Source: Pseudomonas sp. 7SR1
GTDB lineage: Bacteria; Pseudomonadota; Gammaproteobacteria; Pseudomonadales; Pseudomonadaceae
Assembly: GCF_900156465.1 (NCBI RefSeq)
Contig: NZ_LT707064.1
Coordinates: forward strand, 3,611,001 to 3,675,000
Direction of reading: 5' to 3'
DNA length: 64,000 bases
The notes below the pieces were generated by a model that saw only the letters and a program-made list of their open reading frames with translations, had not been told where the DNA came from and searched no databases. Position 1 is the first letter of the stretch. Each line of letters begins with the position of its first letter. Shown here in pieces: positions 10,701-21,431 of the stretch. Both the position numbers and the translations under genes were made by a program.

Positions 10701-11411
10701 GAAGAGGGCAAGGTGCCCATCGCCATGGCGATGGACATCGATGTCATCGTCGGTCAGGAAAAACTGGCGTTCTCCGGGTTTGGGTTGACCGCCAACGTGC
10801 AGGGCCAGGTCCACATCGGCGACAACATGGATACCCGTGGCGAGCTCTGGCTCAACGATGGCCGCTACCGGGCCTATGGGCAGCGGCTGACGGTGCGTCG
10901 GGCGCGGTTGCTGTTCGCCGGGCCCATCGACCAGCCTTACCTGGACATCGAAGCAATCCGCCAGACCGATGACGTGATCGCCGGTATCCGCCTGAGCGGC
11001 AGCGCCGAGCAGCCGACCACGCAAATCTTTTCCGAGCCGGCCATGAGCCAGGAGCAGGCACTGTCCTACCTGGTGCTGGGGCGACCGCTCAGCACCACCG
11101 GCGAGGACAACAACATGCTCGCCCAGGCGGCATTGGGCCTGGGCCTGATGGGCAGTTCGGGGGTGACCACCAGCCTGGCCAATAACCTGGGCATCGACGA
11201 CTTCCAGCTCGACACCCAGGGCAGCGGCAATACCACCAGCGTGGTGGCCAGCGGCAACCTGTCGGAAAAACTCAGCCTGCGCTACGGCGTCGGTGTGTTC
11301 GAGCCGGCCAACACCATCGCCCTGCGCTACAAGCTCAGCAAGAAGGTCTACCTCGAAGCCGCCAGCGGCGTCGCCAGTTCCCTGGACATCTTCTACAAGC
11401 GCGATTTCTAG
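7725..11411 (+). CDS. tamB: Translocation and assembly module protein TamB
   Basis: 1228-aa AsmA-like protein that bridges the periplasm from the inner membrane to TamA. It starts with GTG at 7725, sharing GTGA with the tamA stop, so the two are translationally coupled. One N-terminal membrane anchor lies at residues about 5-26. The long middle is repetitive, rich in Leu, Gly and Asp as expected for a beta-taco groove. The C-terminal DUF490 region includes DTRGELWLNDGRYRAYGQ and ends in an aromatic residue (KRDF). Length fits the family (E. coli 1259 aa). Confidence 0.93.
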   Translation: MNRGLKITLLALAALLAVLTLALGVILGTQSGSRWALARVPGLATENFQGRLGGQWSADHVSWQQDGSRLEVDGVLLAWSPLCLMRMTLCIERLKADRISLQLPASTDAPESGPITLPDLGLPVAIELGDVQVGSLLFNGSEQLKGLQLTAHWTAQGMRIESLRLQRDELSLQLSGLLQPGGDWPLQAQGRLILPAPGTTPWALDLHVDGDLLKTLRLNADSSGYLQGRLTGELQPLADNLPAKVRMTADGFRASADLPDTLLLNQVELTGEGDLEHGYQLLGSAKLPAEQGPVALRLQGKVDADGAQIAGLDLNASDQQHLKLTGQVDWREGLSAEAKIAWLDFPWHRLYPLVEEPQVALRSFNGEISYTDGQYLGNFQAALDGPAGAFSLDSPFSGNLTQIHLPQLKLVAGQGKAEGHLNLQFADGIAWDTALQLSAIDPAYWLAELPGTLAGSLHSQGAMKNDSLDLDAKLDLKGRLRGQPALLQATARGAGEHWDLGALDMRLGDNRINGSASLQQQLTGRIDVKLSRLAQLWPQLRGQVTGRVDVNGTLKAPQGKLGLQGTQLAFEGNHLQSLNLDATLDNAQRGKIDLKASGIRAGETSLGVLTVSGQGDVRQQKLNLDLQGPQLDTTLAFDGALDQGNWRGRLASGVVQAGGQGWRLQAPAKLERLANGTLNVGAHCWRSGQASLCGEDQRLMPEPKLRYHLKQFPIESLAQWMPKDFAWQGRLNADLQLDLPASGPNGRIQVDASAGTLRIRDKARDTAPWLDFPYQTLTLDSRLTPKRIDTQLNFVGTRLGELMLQAQINPLPASKPLSGSFRLTGLDLSVARPFVPMVETLTGHLNGSGTLAGSLLAPQVNGSLVLSDGQVSGPELPVSLEALQMRAMIAGDTVRLDGDWKSGKNGRGSLVGSLGWGEALSMNLALKGSQLPVTVEPYAQLDVAPDLDITLQGERLSIAGKVLVPKGDITIRELPPSTVKVSDDTVIVGHQTEEGKVPIAMAMDIDVIVGQEKLAFSGFGLTANVQGQVHIGDNMDTRGELWLNDGRYRAYGQRLTVRRARLLFAGPIDQPYLDIEAIRQTDDVIAGIRLSGSAEQPTTQIFSEPAMSQEQALSYLVLGRPLSTTGEDNNMLAQAALGLGLMGSSGVTTSLANNLGIDDFQLDTQGSGNTTSVVASGNLSEKLSLRYGVGVFEPANTIALRYKLSKKVYLEAASGVASSLDIFYKRDF

Positions 11412-11440
11412 CCTTTCTCCCAAACCCGTGTAGAGCCAAT

Positions 11441-11474
11441 CCCTGTGGGAGCGAGCAAGCTCGCCCCCACAGGG
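11441..11474. repeat. Single palindromic REP downstream of tamB
   Basis: CCCTGTGGGAGCGAGC pairs with GCTCGCCCCCACAGGG to form a hairpin of the GTGGGAGCGAGC REP family. It separates the tamAB transcript from the marR promoter and may help to end transcription. Confidence 0.7.
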
Positions 11475-11519
11475 ATGTCTGCGTTTCGTCTGCTAGTTAT
11501 TAGCTAGCTATCTATTTGT

Positions 11520-11574
11520 TTGACATTTGCTGCCTAAGCAGTAATATCTCGACATACATTCACTGCCTAGGCAG
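11520..11574 (+). promoter_or_regulatory. marR-efflux promoter with two MarR operator palindromes
   Basis: A -35 TTGACA (11520-11525) and -10 TAATAT (11542-11547) are 16 bp apart. The palindrome CTGCCTAAGCAG (11530-11541) fills the spacer, and a perfect copy CTGCCTAGGCAG (11563-11574) lies just downstream. The two are exactly 33 bp apart, three helical turns, so two repressor dimers would sit on the same face. Autoregulation by the adjacent MarR protein is inferred from this position. Confidence 0.75.
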
Positions 11575-11588
11575 CAAACGGTGCCCAG

Positions 11589-12062
11589 ATGAAGCATTTC
11601 ACTCCAGATGAATTCCACAATTGCCACCTCGGCATGCTGCTCGGACGTGCCGCGCTGCTCAAGGATCGGATCATCGACACCCACATGGAACCCGTCGGCA
11701 TCACCGCCGCACAGTTCAAGGTGCTGATCATCATGGCCCAGCATGGCATCGACACGCCGGCCGAGCTGTGCCGATACCTGTCCCTGGACAGCGGCTCGAT
11801 GACACGCATGCTCGATCGCCTGGAACAGAAGGGGTTCCTGGTTCGCCATCGTTCGGCGCAGGACCGCCGCCAGGTGCAGCTGGTCCTGACCGACGCGGGC
11901 CAGGCCCTCGCCGATCGCTTGCCGTACATCGGCGCCGACGCCATGAACCAGCTGGCCGGTGCCATCAGCCGCGAGGAGCTGCAAACCCTCGAACAGATCC
12001 TCAAGAAAATTCTGCTCGCCGCCGGTGATCCCATCACGGTGCTGCGATTGGGGGACAAATGA
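11589..12062 (+). CDS. MarR-family transcriptional regulator of the efflux operon
   Basis: 157-aa winged-helix repressor. The recognition region (AELCRYLSLDSGSMTRMLDRL) and wing (RSAQDRRQVQLVLTDAG) match the MarR fold, with flanking dimerisation helices. It is the first gene of a likely operon with an outer-membrane efflux lipoprotein, a HlyD-family adaptor and a DHA2 transporter, and overlaps the next gene at ATGA. It probably represses its own promoter through the two CTGCC palindromes upstream and is released by a small molecule exported by the pump. The ligand is unknown. Confidence 0.9.
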   Translation: MKHFTPDEFHNCHLGMLLGRAALLKDRIIDTHMEPVGITAAQFKVLIIMAQHGIDTPAELCRYLSLDSGSMTRMLDRLEQKGFLVRHRSAQDRRQVQLVLTDAGQALADRLPYIGADAMNQLAGAISREELQTLEQILKKILLAAGDPITVLRLGDK

Positions 12063-13528
12063 AGCGTAGAACCTTGCGTACCCGTTTGAGCCTGGTGCTG
12101 CTGGCCATGAGCCTGGCCGGTTGCGCCAGTTACAGCGGCCTTGAAACCCAAGGCGTCAGCCTTGAAGCCCAGAGCCTGAAGGCAGGGCAATCCTTGAATG
12201 GCGTCACGCTGTCGCCGGCCTCATGGCCCAAGCGCGACTGGTGGAGCAGCCTCGGCGATCCGCAGCTCGATGGCCTGATCCGTGAAGCCTTGCGCGACAG
12301 TCCGGACATGCAGGTCGCCAGTGCCCGCGTCCATCAGGCCAGCGCCGCGGCGTATGCCGCCAATGCGGCGCGCATGCCCACCCTCGATGCCAGTGGCAGC
12401 GTCAGCCGTTCTCGGCTGGCCCGGGACCAGGACCCGGCGGGGCAGGGCGGGGCGTACAGCACGCTGCGTTCGCTGAGCGTCGACTTCAATTACAACTTCG
12501 ACCTCTGGGGCGGCCAGCGTGCCGCCTGGGAAGCTGCTCTGGGCCAGGCCCGCGCGGCCGAGATCGACCGCCAGGCCGCACAGTTGACCCTGGCCGCCGA
12601 CGTGGCCCGGGCCTATAGCGACCTGGGTCAGGCCCACATCATTTATGACCTGGCTGACGAAGACCTCAAGCGCACCCGACAGATGCTTGACCTGAGCAAG
12701 CGCCGCCTCAGCGCCGGGATTGACAGCGAGTACCAGTTCCAGCAGACCGAAAGCCTGGAAGCCAGTGCCGATGCCTCTCGCATCGACGCGGAAAAACGCC
12801 TGCAAAGTGCCCGGATCGCCCTGGCGGTGCTGTTGGGCAAGGGCCCGGACCGTGGCAATGAAATCGCTCGGCCCAACGTGCTGAAAGCCAGCGCGGTCGC
12901 CTTGCCATCGAACCTGCCGGCTGAGCTGCTGGGCCGTCGTCCGGACCTGGTGGCGGCGCGCTGGCGGGTCGAGGCGGCGGGCAAGAACATCGAGGCCGGC
13001 AAGACCAACTTCTATCCCAACCTCAACCTGAGCGCGGCGGCGGGAGTGCAGTCGCTGTTGGGTGATGCGATGTTCGGCTCGCCCAGCCGCTTCTTCAACG
13101 TTGCGCCCACCGTATCGCTGCCGATTTTCGACGGCGGGCGGCTGCGGGCGGACCTGGATGCCCGCGACGCCGATTACGACCTGGCGGTGGCGCAATACAA
13201 CCAGAGCCTGGTCAGGGCCCTTGGGGATGTCAGCGACACCATCAACCAACTGCGCGACATCGCACGGCAGATCGGTGCCCAACAGCATGCGACCGATATC
13301 GCGCAGAGCTCCTACGACACCGTGGTCCAGCGTTACGGCTCCGGTATCGGGAATTACCTGGACGTGCTGAGCGTCGAGCAGCAACTGCTCCAGGCCCAGC
13401 GCCAACTGGCGACCCTCAATGCCGAGCAGATCGATTTGTCGATCCAACTGATGCAGGCCCTGGGCGGTGGTTTCGAGACCGACACACTGGCCTCGGCCAC
13501 GCCGGTCTCCACCACGCCGAATAACTGA
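12059..13528 (+). CDS. Outer-membrane efflux lipoprotein (NodT/OprM type)
   Basis: 489-aa TolC-like channel of a tripartite pump. A lipoprotein signal ends in LAGC (Cys22). Two duplicated outer-membrane efflux repeats follow, with long heptad-rich helices; conserved blocks are DWWSSLGDPQLDGLI near the N-terminus, LLGRRPDLVAARW near the middle and YGSGIGNYLDVL near the C-terminus. It starts on the ATGA overlap with marR, so translation is coupled, and is followed 15 nt later by the adaptor gene. Confidence 0.92.
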   Translation: MKRRTLRTRLSLVLLAMSLAGCASYSGLETQGVSLEAQSLKAGQSLNGVTLSPASWPKRDWWSSLGDPQLDGLIREALRDSPDMQVASARVHQASAAAYAANAARMPTLDASGSVSRSRLARDQDPAGQGGAYSTLRSLSVDFNYNFDLWGGQRAAWEAALGQARAAEIDRQAAQLTLAADVARAYSDLGQAHIIYDLADEDLKRTRQMLDLSKRRLSAGIDSEYQFQQTESLEASADASRIDAEKRLQSARIALAVLLGKGPDRGNEIARPNVLKASAVALPSNLPAELLGRRPDLVAARWRVEAAGKNIEAGKTNFYPNLNLSAAAGVQSLLGDAMFGSPSRFFNVAPTVSLPIFDGGRLRADLDARDADYDLAVAQYNQSLVRALGDVSDTINQLRDIARQIGAQQHATDIAQSSYDTVVQRYGSGIGNYLDVLSVEQQLLQAQRQLATLNAEQIDLSIQLMQALGGGFETDTLASATPVSTTPNN

Positions 13529-13543
13529 TTCGAGGTATATGTC

Positions 13544-14740
13544 ATGGCGACTGCCGAAACGACCCAATCCGAAAATGTCCAGGACAACAATCCTCGCAAG
13601 CGCAAGGTGATGTTGCTGGCCCTGGCGCTGGTGGTGATCCTGGGCGGCCTGGGTGTCTGGGCCTGGCACGAATTGTACGGGCGCTGGAACGAAAGCACCG
13701 ACGATGCTTATGTGAACGGCAACGTGGTGGAAATCACACCGCAGGTCAGCGGCACCGTAGTGAGCATTGGCGCCGATGATGGCGACCTGGTTCGCGAGGG
13801 CCAGGTGCTGGTGCAATTCGACCCGAACGACGCCGAAGTGGGGCTGCAAAGTGCCCAGGCCAACCTGGCGCGTACAGTGCGCCAGGTGCGGGGGCTGTAC
13901 AGCAACGTCGACGGCATGCGAGCGCAGGTCAATGCGCAGGAAGCCGAAGTGCAGAAGGCCCAGGAAAACTACAACCGCCGCAAGAACCTGGCGGCGGGCG
14001 GCGCGATCTCCCAGGAAGAGCTGTCCCATGCCCGGGACGACCTGACCTCGGCCCAGAACGCCCTCGCCAATGCCCGGCAACAACTCAAGACCACCAGCGC
14101 CCTGGTGGACGATACGGTGGTGTCGTCCCATCCCGACGTGCAGTCCGCCGCTGCGCAACTGCGCCAGGCTTACCTGGCCAATGCCCGCAGCACCCTGATC
14201 GCGCCGGTCACAGGTTACGTCGCCAAGCGCACCGTGCAACTGGGGCAGCGGGTGCAGCCGGGCACCGCACTGATGGCGGTGATTCCCCTGGACCAGTTGT
14301 GGATCGACGCCAACTTCAAGGAAACCCAGTTGCGTGACATGCGCATCGGCCAGCCGGTGGAGATCGAAACCGACCTCTATGGCAGCGATGTGAAGTACAG
14401 CGGCACGGTCGACAGCCTCGGTGCGGGAACCGGCAGCGCGTTCGCCCTGCTGCCGGCACAGAACGCCACCGGCAACTGGATCAAGATCGTCCAGCGGGTG
14501 CCGGTGCGGATCCATGTCAACGCCGAGGAACTGGCCAGGCATCCGTTGCGGGTCGGCCTGTCCACCGAAGTCAACGTCAACCTGAGGGACCAGAGCGGCC
14601 CTGTGCTGGCCCAGCAGCCCCCGCAGAAGGCCACGTTCAGCACCCAGGTCTACGAACGGCAACTGGCTGACGCCGACGCGATGATCACCCGCCTGATCCA
14701 TGACAACAGTGCGGCTGCCAGCAAGACGGTGCAACGCTGA
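13544..14740 (+). CDS. EmrA-like membrane-fusion (HlyD family) efflux adaptor
   Basis: 398-aa periplasmic adaptor. One membrane segment lies at residues about 22-41 (VMLLALALVVILGGLGVWAW), followed by a lipoyl-like half motif (TPQVSGTVVSIGADDGDLV), a long coiled-coil hairpin (about 85-190) and the second half motif (APVTGYVAKRTVQLGQRVQ). It links the inner-membrane DHA2 transporter to the outer-membrane channel encoded before it. The ATG at 13544 has GAGG upstream. A REPIN separates it from the transporter gene. Confidence 0.92.
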   Translation: MATAETTQSENVQDNNPRKRKVMLLALALVVILGGLGVWAWHELYGRWNESTDDAYVNGNVVEITPQVSGTVVSIGADDGDLVREGQVLVQFDPNDAEVGLQSAQANLARTVRQVRGLYSNVDGMRAQVNAQEAEVQKAQENYNRRKNLAAGGAISQEELSHARDDLTSAQNALANARQQLKTTSALVDDTVVSSHPDVQSAAAQLRQAYLANARSTLIAPVTGYVAKRTVQLGQRVQPGTALMAVIPLDQLWIDANFKETQLRDMRIGQPVEIETDLYGSDVKYSGTVDSLGAGTGSAFALLPAQNATGNWIKIVQRVPVRIHVNAEELARHPLRVGLSTEVNVNLRDQSGPVLAQQPPQKATFSTQVYERQLADADAMITRLIHDNSAAASKTVQR

Positions 14741-14745
14741 CGAAT

Positions 14746-14877
14746 CTGTGGCGAGGGATTTATCCCCTATGGGCTGCGAAGCAGTCCCATCTGATTGAAG
14801 CGTTGACCCTGACACTCCGAGCCGCAGGTTCAGGGGCGGCTTCGCAGCCCAGCGGGGATAAATCCCCTCGCCACAGA
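14746..14877. repeat. REPIN inside the efflux operon
   Basis: An inverted pair of the GTGGCGAGGG-TTTATCCCC REP family: left arm about 14746-14790, right arm about 14835-14877, with CTGCGAAGCAG and GCTTCGCAGCC next to the cores. It sits in the 224-bp gap between the adaptor and transporter genes, so any read-through transcript can fold it into a long hairpin. Confidence 0.85.
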
Positions 14878-14964
14878 GGTTGACCATGTTCCTGGGTCCA
14901 AACAGGGCTGAGTCCGGCCCACTTTGCCCGCGATTTCGCCACCTTCGCTTCATAGGATTTCGTA

Positions 14965-16494
14965 ATGAGCAATAACGCGTCCTTCACGCCGCCCAGCCTG
15001 TTGCTCAGCACCATCGGGCTGTCGCTGGCGACGTTCATGCAGGTGCTCGATACCACCATCGCCAACGTCGCCCTGCCGACGATATCCGGCAACCTGGGGG
15101 TAAGCTCCGAGCAGGGCACCTGGGTCATCACTTCGTTCGCCGTGAGCAATGCCATCGCCTTGCCGTTGACCGGCTGGCTCAGTCGTCGGTTTGGCGAGGT
15201 CAAGCTGTTCTTGTGGGCGACGATGCTGTTCGTGCTCGCTTCATTCTTGTGTGGCGTTTCCACTTCGATGCCGGAGCTGATCGGCTTCCGTGTGCTTCAA
15301 GGGCTGGTGGCAGGGCCGTTGTACCCGATGACCCAGACCTTGCTGATCGCGGTGTATCCGCCCGCCAGGCGGGGGATGGCCCTGGCATTGCTGGCGATGG
15401 TCACCGTGGTGGCGCCGATTGCCGGGCCGATCCTGGGGGGCTGGATCACCGACAGCTACAGCTGGCCGTGGATCTTCTTCATCAACGTGCCCATCGGGAT
15501 TTTCGCGGTGATGGTGGTGCGCCAGCAGCTCAAGGCGCGACCGGTGGTCACCAGTCGCCAACCGATGGATTACGTCGGGTTGATCACGTTGGTCATCGGT
15601 GTCGGCGCGCTCCAGGTGATTCTCGACAAGGGCAACGACCTGGACTGGTTCGAATCGAATTTCATCATCATCGGCGCCCTGGTCTCGGTGATCGCCCTGG
15701 CGGTGTTCGTGATCTGGGAAATGACTGACCGGCATCCGGTGGTCAATCTGCGGTTGTTCGCCTATCGCAACTTTCGCATCGGCACCATCGTGCTGGTGGG
15801 CGGTTATGCCGGTTTCTTCGGCATCAACCTGATCCTGCCGCAATGGCTGCAGACGCAGATGGGCTATACCGCCACCTGGGCCGGGCTGGCCGTGGCGCCC
15901 ATTGGTATCCTGCCGGTGCTGATGTCGCCCTTCGTCGGCAAATACGCTCACAAGTTCGACCTGCGCCTGTTGGCCGGGCTGGCGTTCCTGGCCATCGGCC
16001 TGAGCTGCTTCATGCGCGCCGGGTTCACCAATGAGGTGGATTTCCAGCACATCGCCCTGGTGCAGTTGTTCATGGGCATCGGCGTGGCGCTGTTCTTCAT
16101 GCCGACGCTGAGCATCCTGATGTCCGACCTGCCGCCCCAGCAGATCGCCGACGGCGCGGGCCTGGCGACATTCCTGCGGACCCTGGGCGGCAGCTTCGCC
16201 GCGTCCCTGACCACCTGGATCTGGATCCGTCGGGCCGACCAGCACCATGCCTACCTGAGCGAAAGTATCAGCACGTTCGACCCCGCCACCCGCGAGGCAC
16301 TCAACCAGCTCGGCGGCGCCAGCACACCGGCCTATGCCCAGCTCGACCAGATTCTCAACAGCCAGGCGTACATGCTCTCCACCGTGGATTACTTCACGCT
16401 GCTGGGCTGGGCATTCATGGGGTTGATCATGCTGGTATGGCTGGCCAGGCCGCCGTTCGCGGCGAAGGCGGGGCCGGCGTCGGCGGGGCATTGA
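14965..16494 (+). CDS. EmrB/QacA-type DHA2 multidrug efflux transporter (MFS)
   Basis: 509-aa inner-membrane antiporter with about 14 hydrophobic segments. DHA2 signatures are present: LDTTIANVALPTISGNL in the first segment, WVITSFAVSNAIALPLTGWL in the second, then motif A-like SRRFGEVKLF, and the motif C-like stretch APIAGPILGGWI. It would export hydrophobic compounds through the adaptor and channel encoded upstream. A ribosome-binding site (AGGA) precedes the ATG at 14965. The transported compound is not predictable. Confidence 0.92.
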   Translation: MSNNASFTPPSLLLSTIGLSLATFMQVLDTTIANVALPTISGNLGVSSEQGTWVITSFAVSNAIALPLTGWLSRRFGEVKLFLWATMLFVLASFLCGVSTSMPELIGFRVLQGLVAGPLYPMTQTLLIAVYPPARRGMALALLAMVTVVAPIAGPILGGWITDSYSWPWIFFINVPIGIFAVMVVRQQLKARPVVTSRQPMDYVGLITLVIGVGALQVILDKGNDLDWFESNFIIIGALVSVIALAVFVIWEMTDRHPVVNLRLFAYRNFRIGTIVLVGGYAGFFGINLILPQWLQTQMGYTATWAGLAVAPIGILPVLMSPFVGKYAHKFDLRLLAGLAFLAIGLSCFMRAGFTNEVDFQHIALVQLFMGIGVALFFMPTLSILMSDLPPQQIADGAGLATFLRTLGGSFAASLTTWIWIRRADQHHAYLSESISTFDPATREALNQLGGASTPAYAQLDQILNSQAYMLSTVDYFTLLGWAFMGLIMLVWLARPPFAAKAGPASAGH

Positions 16495-16515
16495 TCCAAC
16501 GATTCAATAATCCAG

Positions 16516-16608
16516 TGTGGGAGCGAGCTTGCTCGCGATGGCGGCATGACAGTCAACTTTTATGCTGACTGAAAACACCGCTATCGCGAGCAAGCCCGCC
16601 CCCACAGG
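16516..16608. repeat. REPIN of the GTGGGAGCGAGC family
   Basis: TGTGGGAGCGAGCTTGCTCG at 16516 is matched by an inverted copy ending CGAGCAAGCCCGCCCCCACA at about 16606, with about 45 bp between. It lies between the convergent transporter gene and lpxH and occupies most of the gap. Confidence 0.85.
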
Positions 16609-16613
16609 GGAAT

Positions 16614-17381
16614 TCAGGTTTGGCTGGGAGGTGTCTCGGGTGCGGATAGCAGCGGCGGTGGGGCGAACCCAAACGAGGCCAGCGCGAAACCCTGTTCATC
16701 CACCTGCAATGCCCAGCCTTGCTTGTCCCAGTCCCCTAGCACGATGCGCCGGGCGGCCTGTTCGCCCAGTTGCAGCTTGTGGATGGCGGGGCGGTGGGTA
16801 TGGCCGTGGACCAGGGTTTTCACGCCGTATTGCTGCATGACCCGCGGGACTTCCTCGGGCGTGACGTCGATGATGTCGTTGGCTTTCATCCGGGTCTGCG
16901 TGCGGCTTTCGCTGCGCAGCTTGCGCGCCAGTTTCCGGCGGCTGCCCAGGGGCAGGTGGCGCAGGATGAACAGCGTGAGCGGATTGCGCAGCCAGCGTCG
17001 CAACTTCATATAGCCTTCGTCGCGGGTGCAGAGACTGTCGCCGTGCATCAGCAGCACCGGCTCGCCGTTGAGCTGCACGACAGTCGGGTCCTTGATCAGG
17101 GTGCAGCCGGCCGCTTTGCAGAAGGCCTGTCCCAGCATGAAGTCGCGATTGCCGTGCATCAGGAAAATGGCCGTGCCGCTGTCGCTCAAGGTGCGCAGGG
17201 CCTGGCAGATGGAGCGCTGGAAGGGTGTCATGGCATCGTCGCCGATCCAGGCTTCGAAGAAGTCCCCCAGAATGTAAAGCGCTTGCGCCGAACGGGCGCG
17301 TGTGGCGAGTAAATCCAGAAACGCCCGGGTAATGTCCGGGCGCTCCTCTTCCAGATGCAGATCTGAAATCAGCAGTATCAC
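16614..17381 (-). CDS. lpxH: UDP-2,3-diacylglucosamine diphosphatase
   Basis: Lipid A biosynthesis enzyme that hydrolyses UDP-2,3-diacylglucosamine to lipid X at the inner face of the inner membrane. The 255-aa calcineurin-like phosphoesterase shows every metal motif: [36 protein letters not shown] and VHGHTHRP. It begins with GTG at 17381, overlapping the ppiB stop at GTGA, so the pair is coupled. The ppiB-lpxH order is conserved in pseudomonads as far as I know. Confidence 0.94.
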   Translation of the reverse strand: MILLISDLHLEEERPDITRAFLDLLATRARSAQALYILGDFFEAWIGDDAMTPFQRSICQALRTLSDSGTAIFLMHGNRDFMLGQAFCKAAGCTLIKDPTVVQLNGEPVLLMHGDSLCTRDEGYMKLRRWLRNPLTLFILRHLPLGSRRKLARKLRSESRTQTRMKANDIIDVTPEEVPRVMQQYGVKTLVHGHTHRPAIHKLQLGEQAARRIVLGDWDKQGWALQVDEQGFALASFGFAPPPLLSAPETPPSQT

Positions 17382-17881
17382 TCAATGATCTCGGCTTTCT
17401 CGATGATCACGTCGTCTGCCGGGACGTCCTGGTGGCCGGCCTTGGACGTGGTGGAGACGCCTTTGATGCTGTCGACCACATCGGTGCCCTCGATCACTTC
17501 ACCGAACACGGCGTAGCCCCAGCCCTGGACGGTCTTGGCGCTGTGGTTCAGGAAGCTGTTGTCGGCCACGTTGATGAAGAACTGCGCGGAGGCCGAATGC
17601 GGCTCCATGGTACGGGCCATGGCGACGCTGTACTTCTTGTTCGGCAGACCGTTGTCGGCTTCGTTCTGGATGCTTGGGCGCTTGTCTTTCTTTTCTTTCA
17701 TGCCCGGTTCGAAACCGCCGCCCTGGATCATGAAGTTGCCGATGACGCGGTGGAAAATGGTGTTGGTGTAGTGACCGGCCTTCACATACTCGAGGAAGTT
17801 GGCGACGGTCACGGGGGCTTTTTCGGCGTTCAGTTGCAGAACGATGTCGCCGTGGTTGGTGGTCAGTTTGACTTTGCTCAT
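17378..17881 (-). CDS. ppiB: Peptidyl-prolyl cis-trans isomerase B (cyclophilin)
   Basis: 167-aa cytoplasmic cyclophilin. Active-site blocks are clear: [34 protein letters not shown] and [16 protein letters not shown]. No signal peptide is present, which fits PpiB rather than periplasmic PpiA. It is the first gene of a two-gene unit with lpxH. The start ATG at 17881 is preceded by GAGTAG. Confidence 0.94.
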   Translation of the reverse strand: MSKVKLTTNHGDIVLQLNAEKAPVTVANFLEYVKAGHYTNTIFHRVIGNFMIQGGGFEPGMKEKKDKRPSIQNEADNGLPNKKYSVAMARTMEPHSASAQFFINVADNSFLNHSAKTVQGWGYAVFGEVIEGTDVVDSIKGVSTTSKAGHQDVPADDVIIEKAEIIE

Positions 17882-18132
17882 GATGACTACTCTTTCATGG
17901 AATTCGTGGGTTCTTGGGCGCGAACGCCGGCAACCGATCTGGCTTCAATCGGCCAGGCTGGGCAGTTTAGCGTGCCAGGCACGAATTTCGAGGCTGTTTT
18001 TCGTCTGGCAGCCGAATAAATTCAATCGTTTGCCGGGCCTGGCGCTGTCAGCGGCTTGACAGCATCGGCTATGATACGGGTTTTGATTTATCAGGCCGCA
18101 CCCGGCCGCGCACTTGTCTGTTCAAGGATCCT

Positions 18133-19830
<1,698 letters not shown>

Positions 19831-19851
19831 TCAAGTCTTAAGGGAAACCCT

Positions 19852-21234
19852 GTGCTTACGATCTACAACACGCTCACCAAGAGCAAAGAAGTCTTCAAGC
19901 CGCTGGATGGCAACAAGGTCCGCATGTATGTCTGCGGCATGACCGTGTACGACTACTGCCACCTGGGCCACGGTCGCAGCATGGTTGCCTTCGACCTGGT
20001 GACCCGCTGGTTGCGTTTCAGCGGCTATGACCTGACTTACGTGCGCAACATCACCGACATCGACGACAAGATCATCAACCGCGCCAACGAGAGCGGCGAG
20101 TCGTTCGAGGCGCTGACCGAACGCATGATCGCGGCGATGCACGAGGACGAGGCACGTCTCAACATCCTCAAGCCGGACATGGAGCCGCGGGCCACCGACC
20201 ATATTCCCGGCATGCACGCGATGATCCAGACGCTGATCGACAAGGGCTACGCCTACGCACCGGGCAATGGCGACGTGTACTACCGCGTCGGCAAGTTCAT
20301 GGGCTATGGCAAGCTGTCGCGCAAGAAGATCGAAGACCTGCGCATCGGCGCGCGTATCGAAGTGGGCGAGTCGAAGCAGGACCCGTTGGACTTCGTGCTG
20401 TGGAAAGCCGCCAAGCCGGGCGAGCCGAGCTGGGATTCGCCGTGGGGCAAGGGGCGTCCAGGCTGGCACATCGAGTGCTCGGTGATGTCCACCTGCTGCC
20501 TGGGCGAGACCTTCGACATCCATGGCGGCGGCAGCGACCTGGAGTTCCCGCACCACGAGAACGAAATCGCCCAGAGCGAAGCGGCCACCGGCAAGACCTA
20601 CGCCAATGCGTGGATGCATTGCGGCATGATCCGGATCAACGGCGAGAAGATGTCCAAGTCCTTGAACAACTTCTTCACCATCCGCGACGTGCTCGACAAA
20701 TACCATCCCGAGGTGGTGCGTTATCTGCTGGTGTCGAGCCACTACCGCAGCGCCATCAACTATTCGGAAGACAACCTCAAGGACGCCAAGGGCGCCCTGG
20801 AGCGGTTCTACCATGCGTTGAAGGGCTTGCCCGCCGTGCCGGCCGCCGGTGGCGAAGCGTTCGTGGCGCGATTCACCGAGGTCATGAACGATGACTTCGG
20901 CACGCCGGAAGCCTGCGCGGTGCTGTTCGAGATGGTGCGTGAGATCAACCGCCTGCGTGAGAGCGACATCAACGCCGCGGCAGGTTTGGCCGCGCGCCTG
21001 AAGGAGCTGGCCAGCGTACTGGGGGTGTTGCAGCTCGAGGCTGACGACTTCCTCCAGGCCGGTGCCGAAGGTCGCGTGGACGCCGCCGAGGTCGAAGCGC
21101 TGATCCAGGCGCGGCTGACGGCGCGGGCCAACAAGGACTGGGCCGAATCAGACCGTATCCGTGACCAGCTCACCGCCATGGGCGTGGTGCTGGAGGACGG
21201 CAAGGGCGGCACGACCTGGCGCCTGGCGGACTAA
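19852..21234 (+). CDS. cysS: Cysteinyl-tRNA synthetase
   Basis: 460-aa class I synthetase starting with GTG at 19852 (AAGGGAAA upstream), 21 nt after glnS, so probably cotranscribed. Features seen: [20 protein letters not shown] (zinc Cys plus the HIGH equivalent HLGH), WHIECS with its zinc Cys, [14 protein letters not shown], and [10 protein letters not shown]. Length matches the family (E. coli 461 aa). Confidence 0.96.
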   Translation: MLTIYNTLTKSKEVFKPLDGNKVRMYVCGMTVYDYCHLGHGRSMVAFDLVTRWLRFSGYDLTYVRNITDIDDKIINRANESGESFEALTERMIAAMHEDEARLNILKPDMEPRATDHIPGMHAMIQTLIDKGYAYAPGNGDVYYRVGKFMGYGKLSRKKIEDLRIGARIEVGESKQDPLDFVLWKAAKPGEPSWDSPWGKGRPGWHIECSVMSTCCLGETFDIHGGGSDLEFPHHENEIAQSEAATGKTYANAWMHCGMIRINGEKMSKSLNNFFTIRDVLDKYHPEVVRYLLVSSHYRSAINYSEDNLKDAKGALERFYHALKGLPAVPAAGGEAFVARFTEVMNDDFGTPEACAVLFEMVREINRLRESDINAAAGLAARLKELASVLGVLQLEADDFLQAGAEGRVDAAEVEALIQARLTARANKDWAESDRIRDQLTAMGVVLEDGKGGTTWRLAD

Positions 21235-21259
21235 GATCTTCTAAAGCTCGCCGTACCCC

Positions 21260-21348
21260 TGTGGGAGCGAGCTTGCTCGCGATAGCGGAATGTCAGGCAA
21301 CATTGTTGTCGATTGATACACCGCCATCGCGAGCAAGCTCGCCCCCAC
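21260..21348. repeat. REPIN of the GTGGGAGCGAGC family
   Basis: TGTGGGAGCGAGCTTGCTCG at 21260 is mirrored by CGAGCAAGCTCGCCCCCAC ending about 21348, with about 45 bp between. The T-run TTTTTTT at 21349-21355 directly follows, so the right arm may also serve as the cysS terminator. Confidence 0.85.
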
Positions 21349-21431
21349 TTTTTTTGTGTCCGGCCTGGCAATCATTTTCTTATGAGCTAGTACTGTCAGG
21401 TCGATTCGACGTTCCCTGACAGGATTTTTCC

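Noticed and set aside
8424..11423. 999-codon minus-strand open frame opposite tamB
   Set aside because: A high-GC shadow frame, rich in Gly, Gln, His, Arg and Leu, fully covered by tamB, which has clear domain structure and length.
12221..14953. 910-codon minus-strand open frame opposite the efflux genes
   Set aside because: Shadow of two well-supported efflux genes; composition typical of antisense frames in GC-rich DNA.
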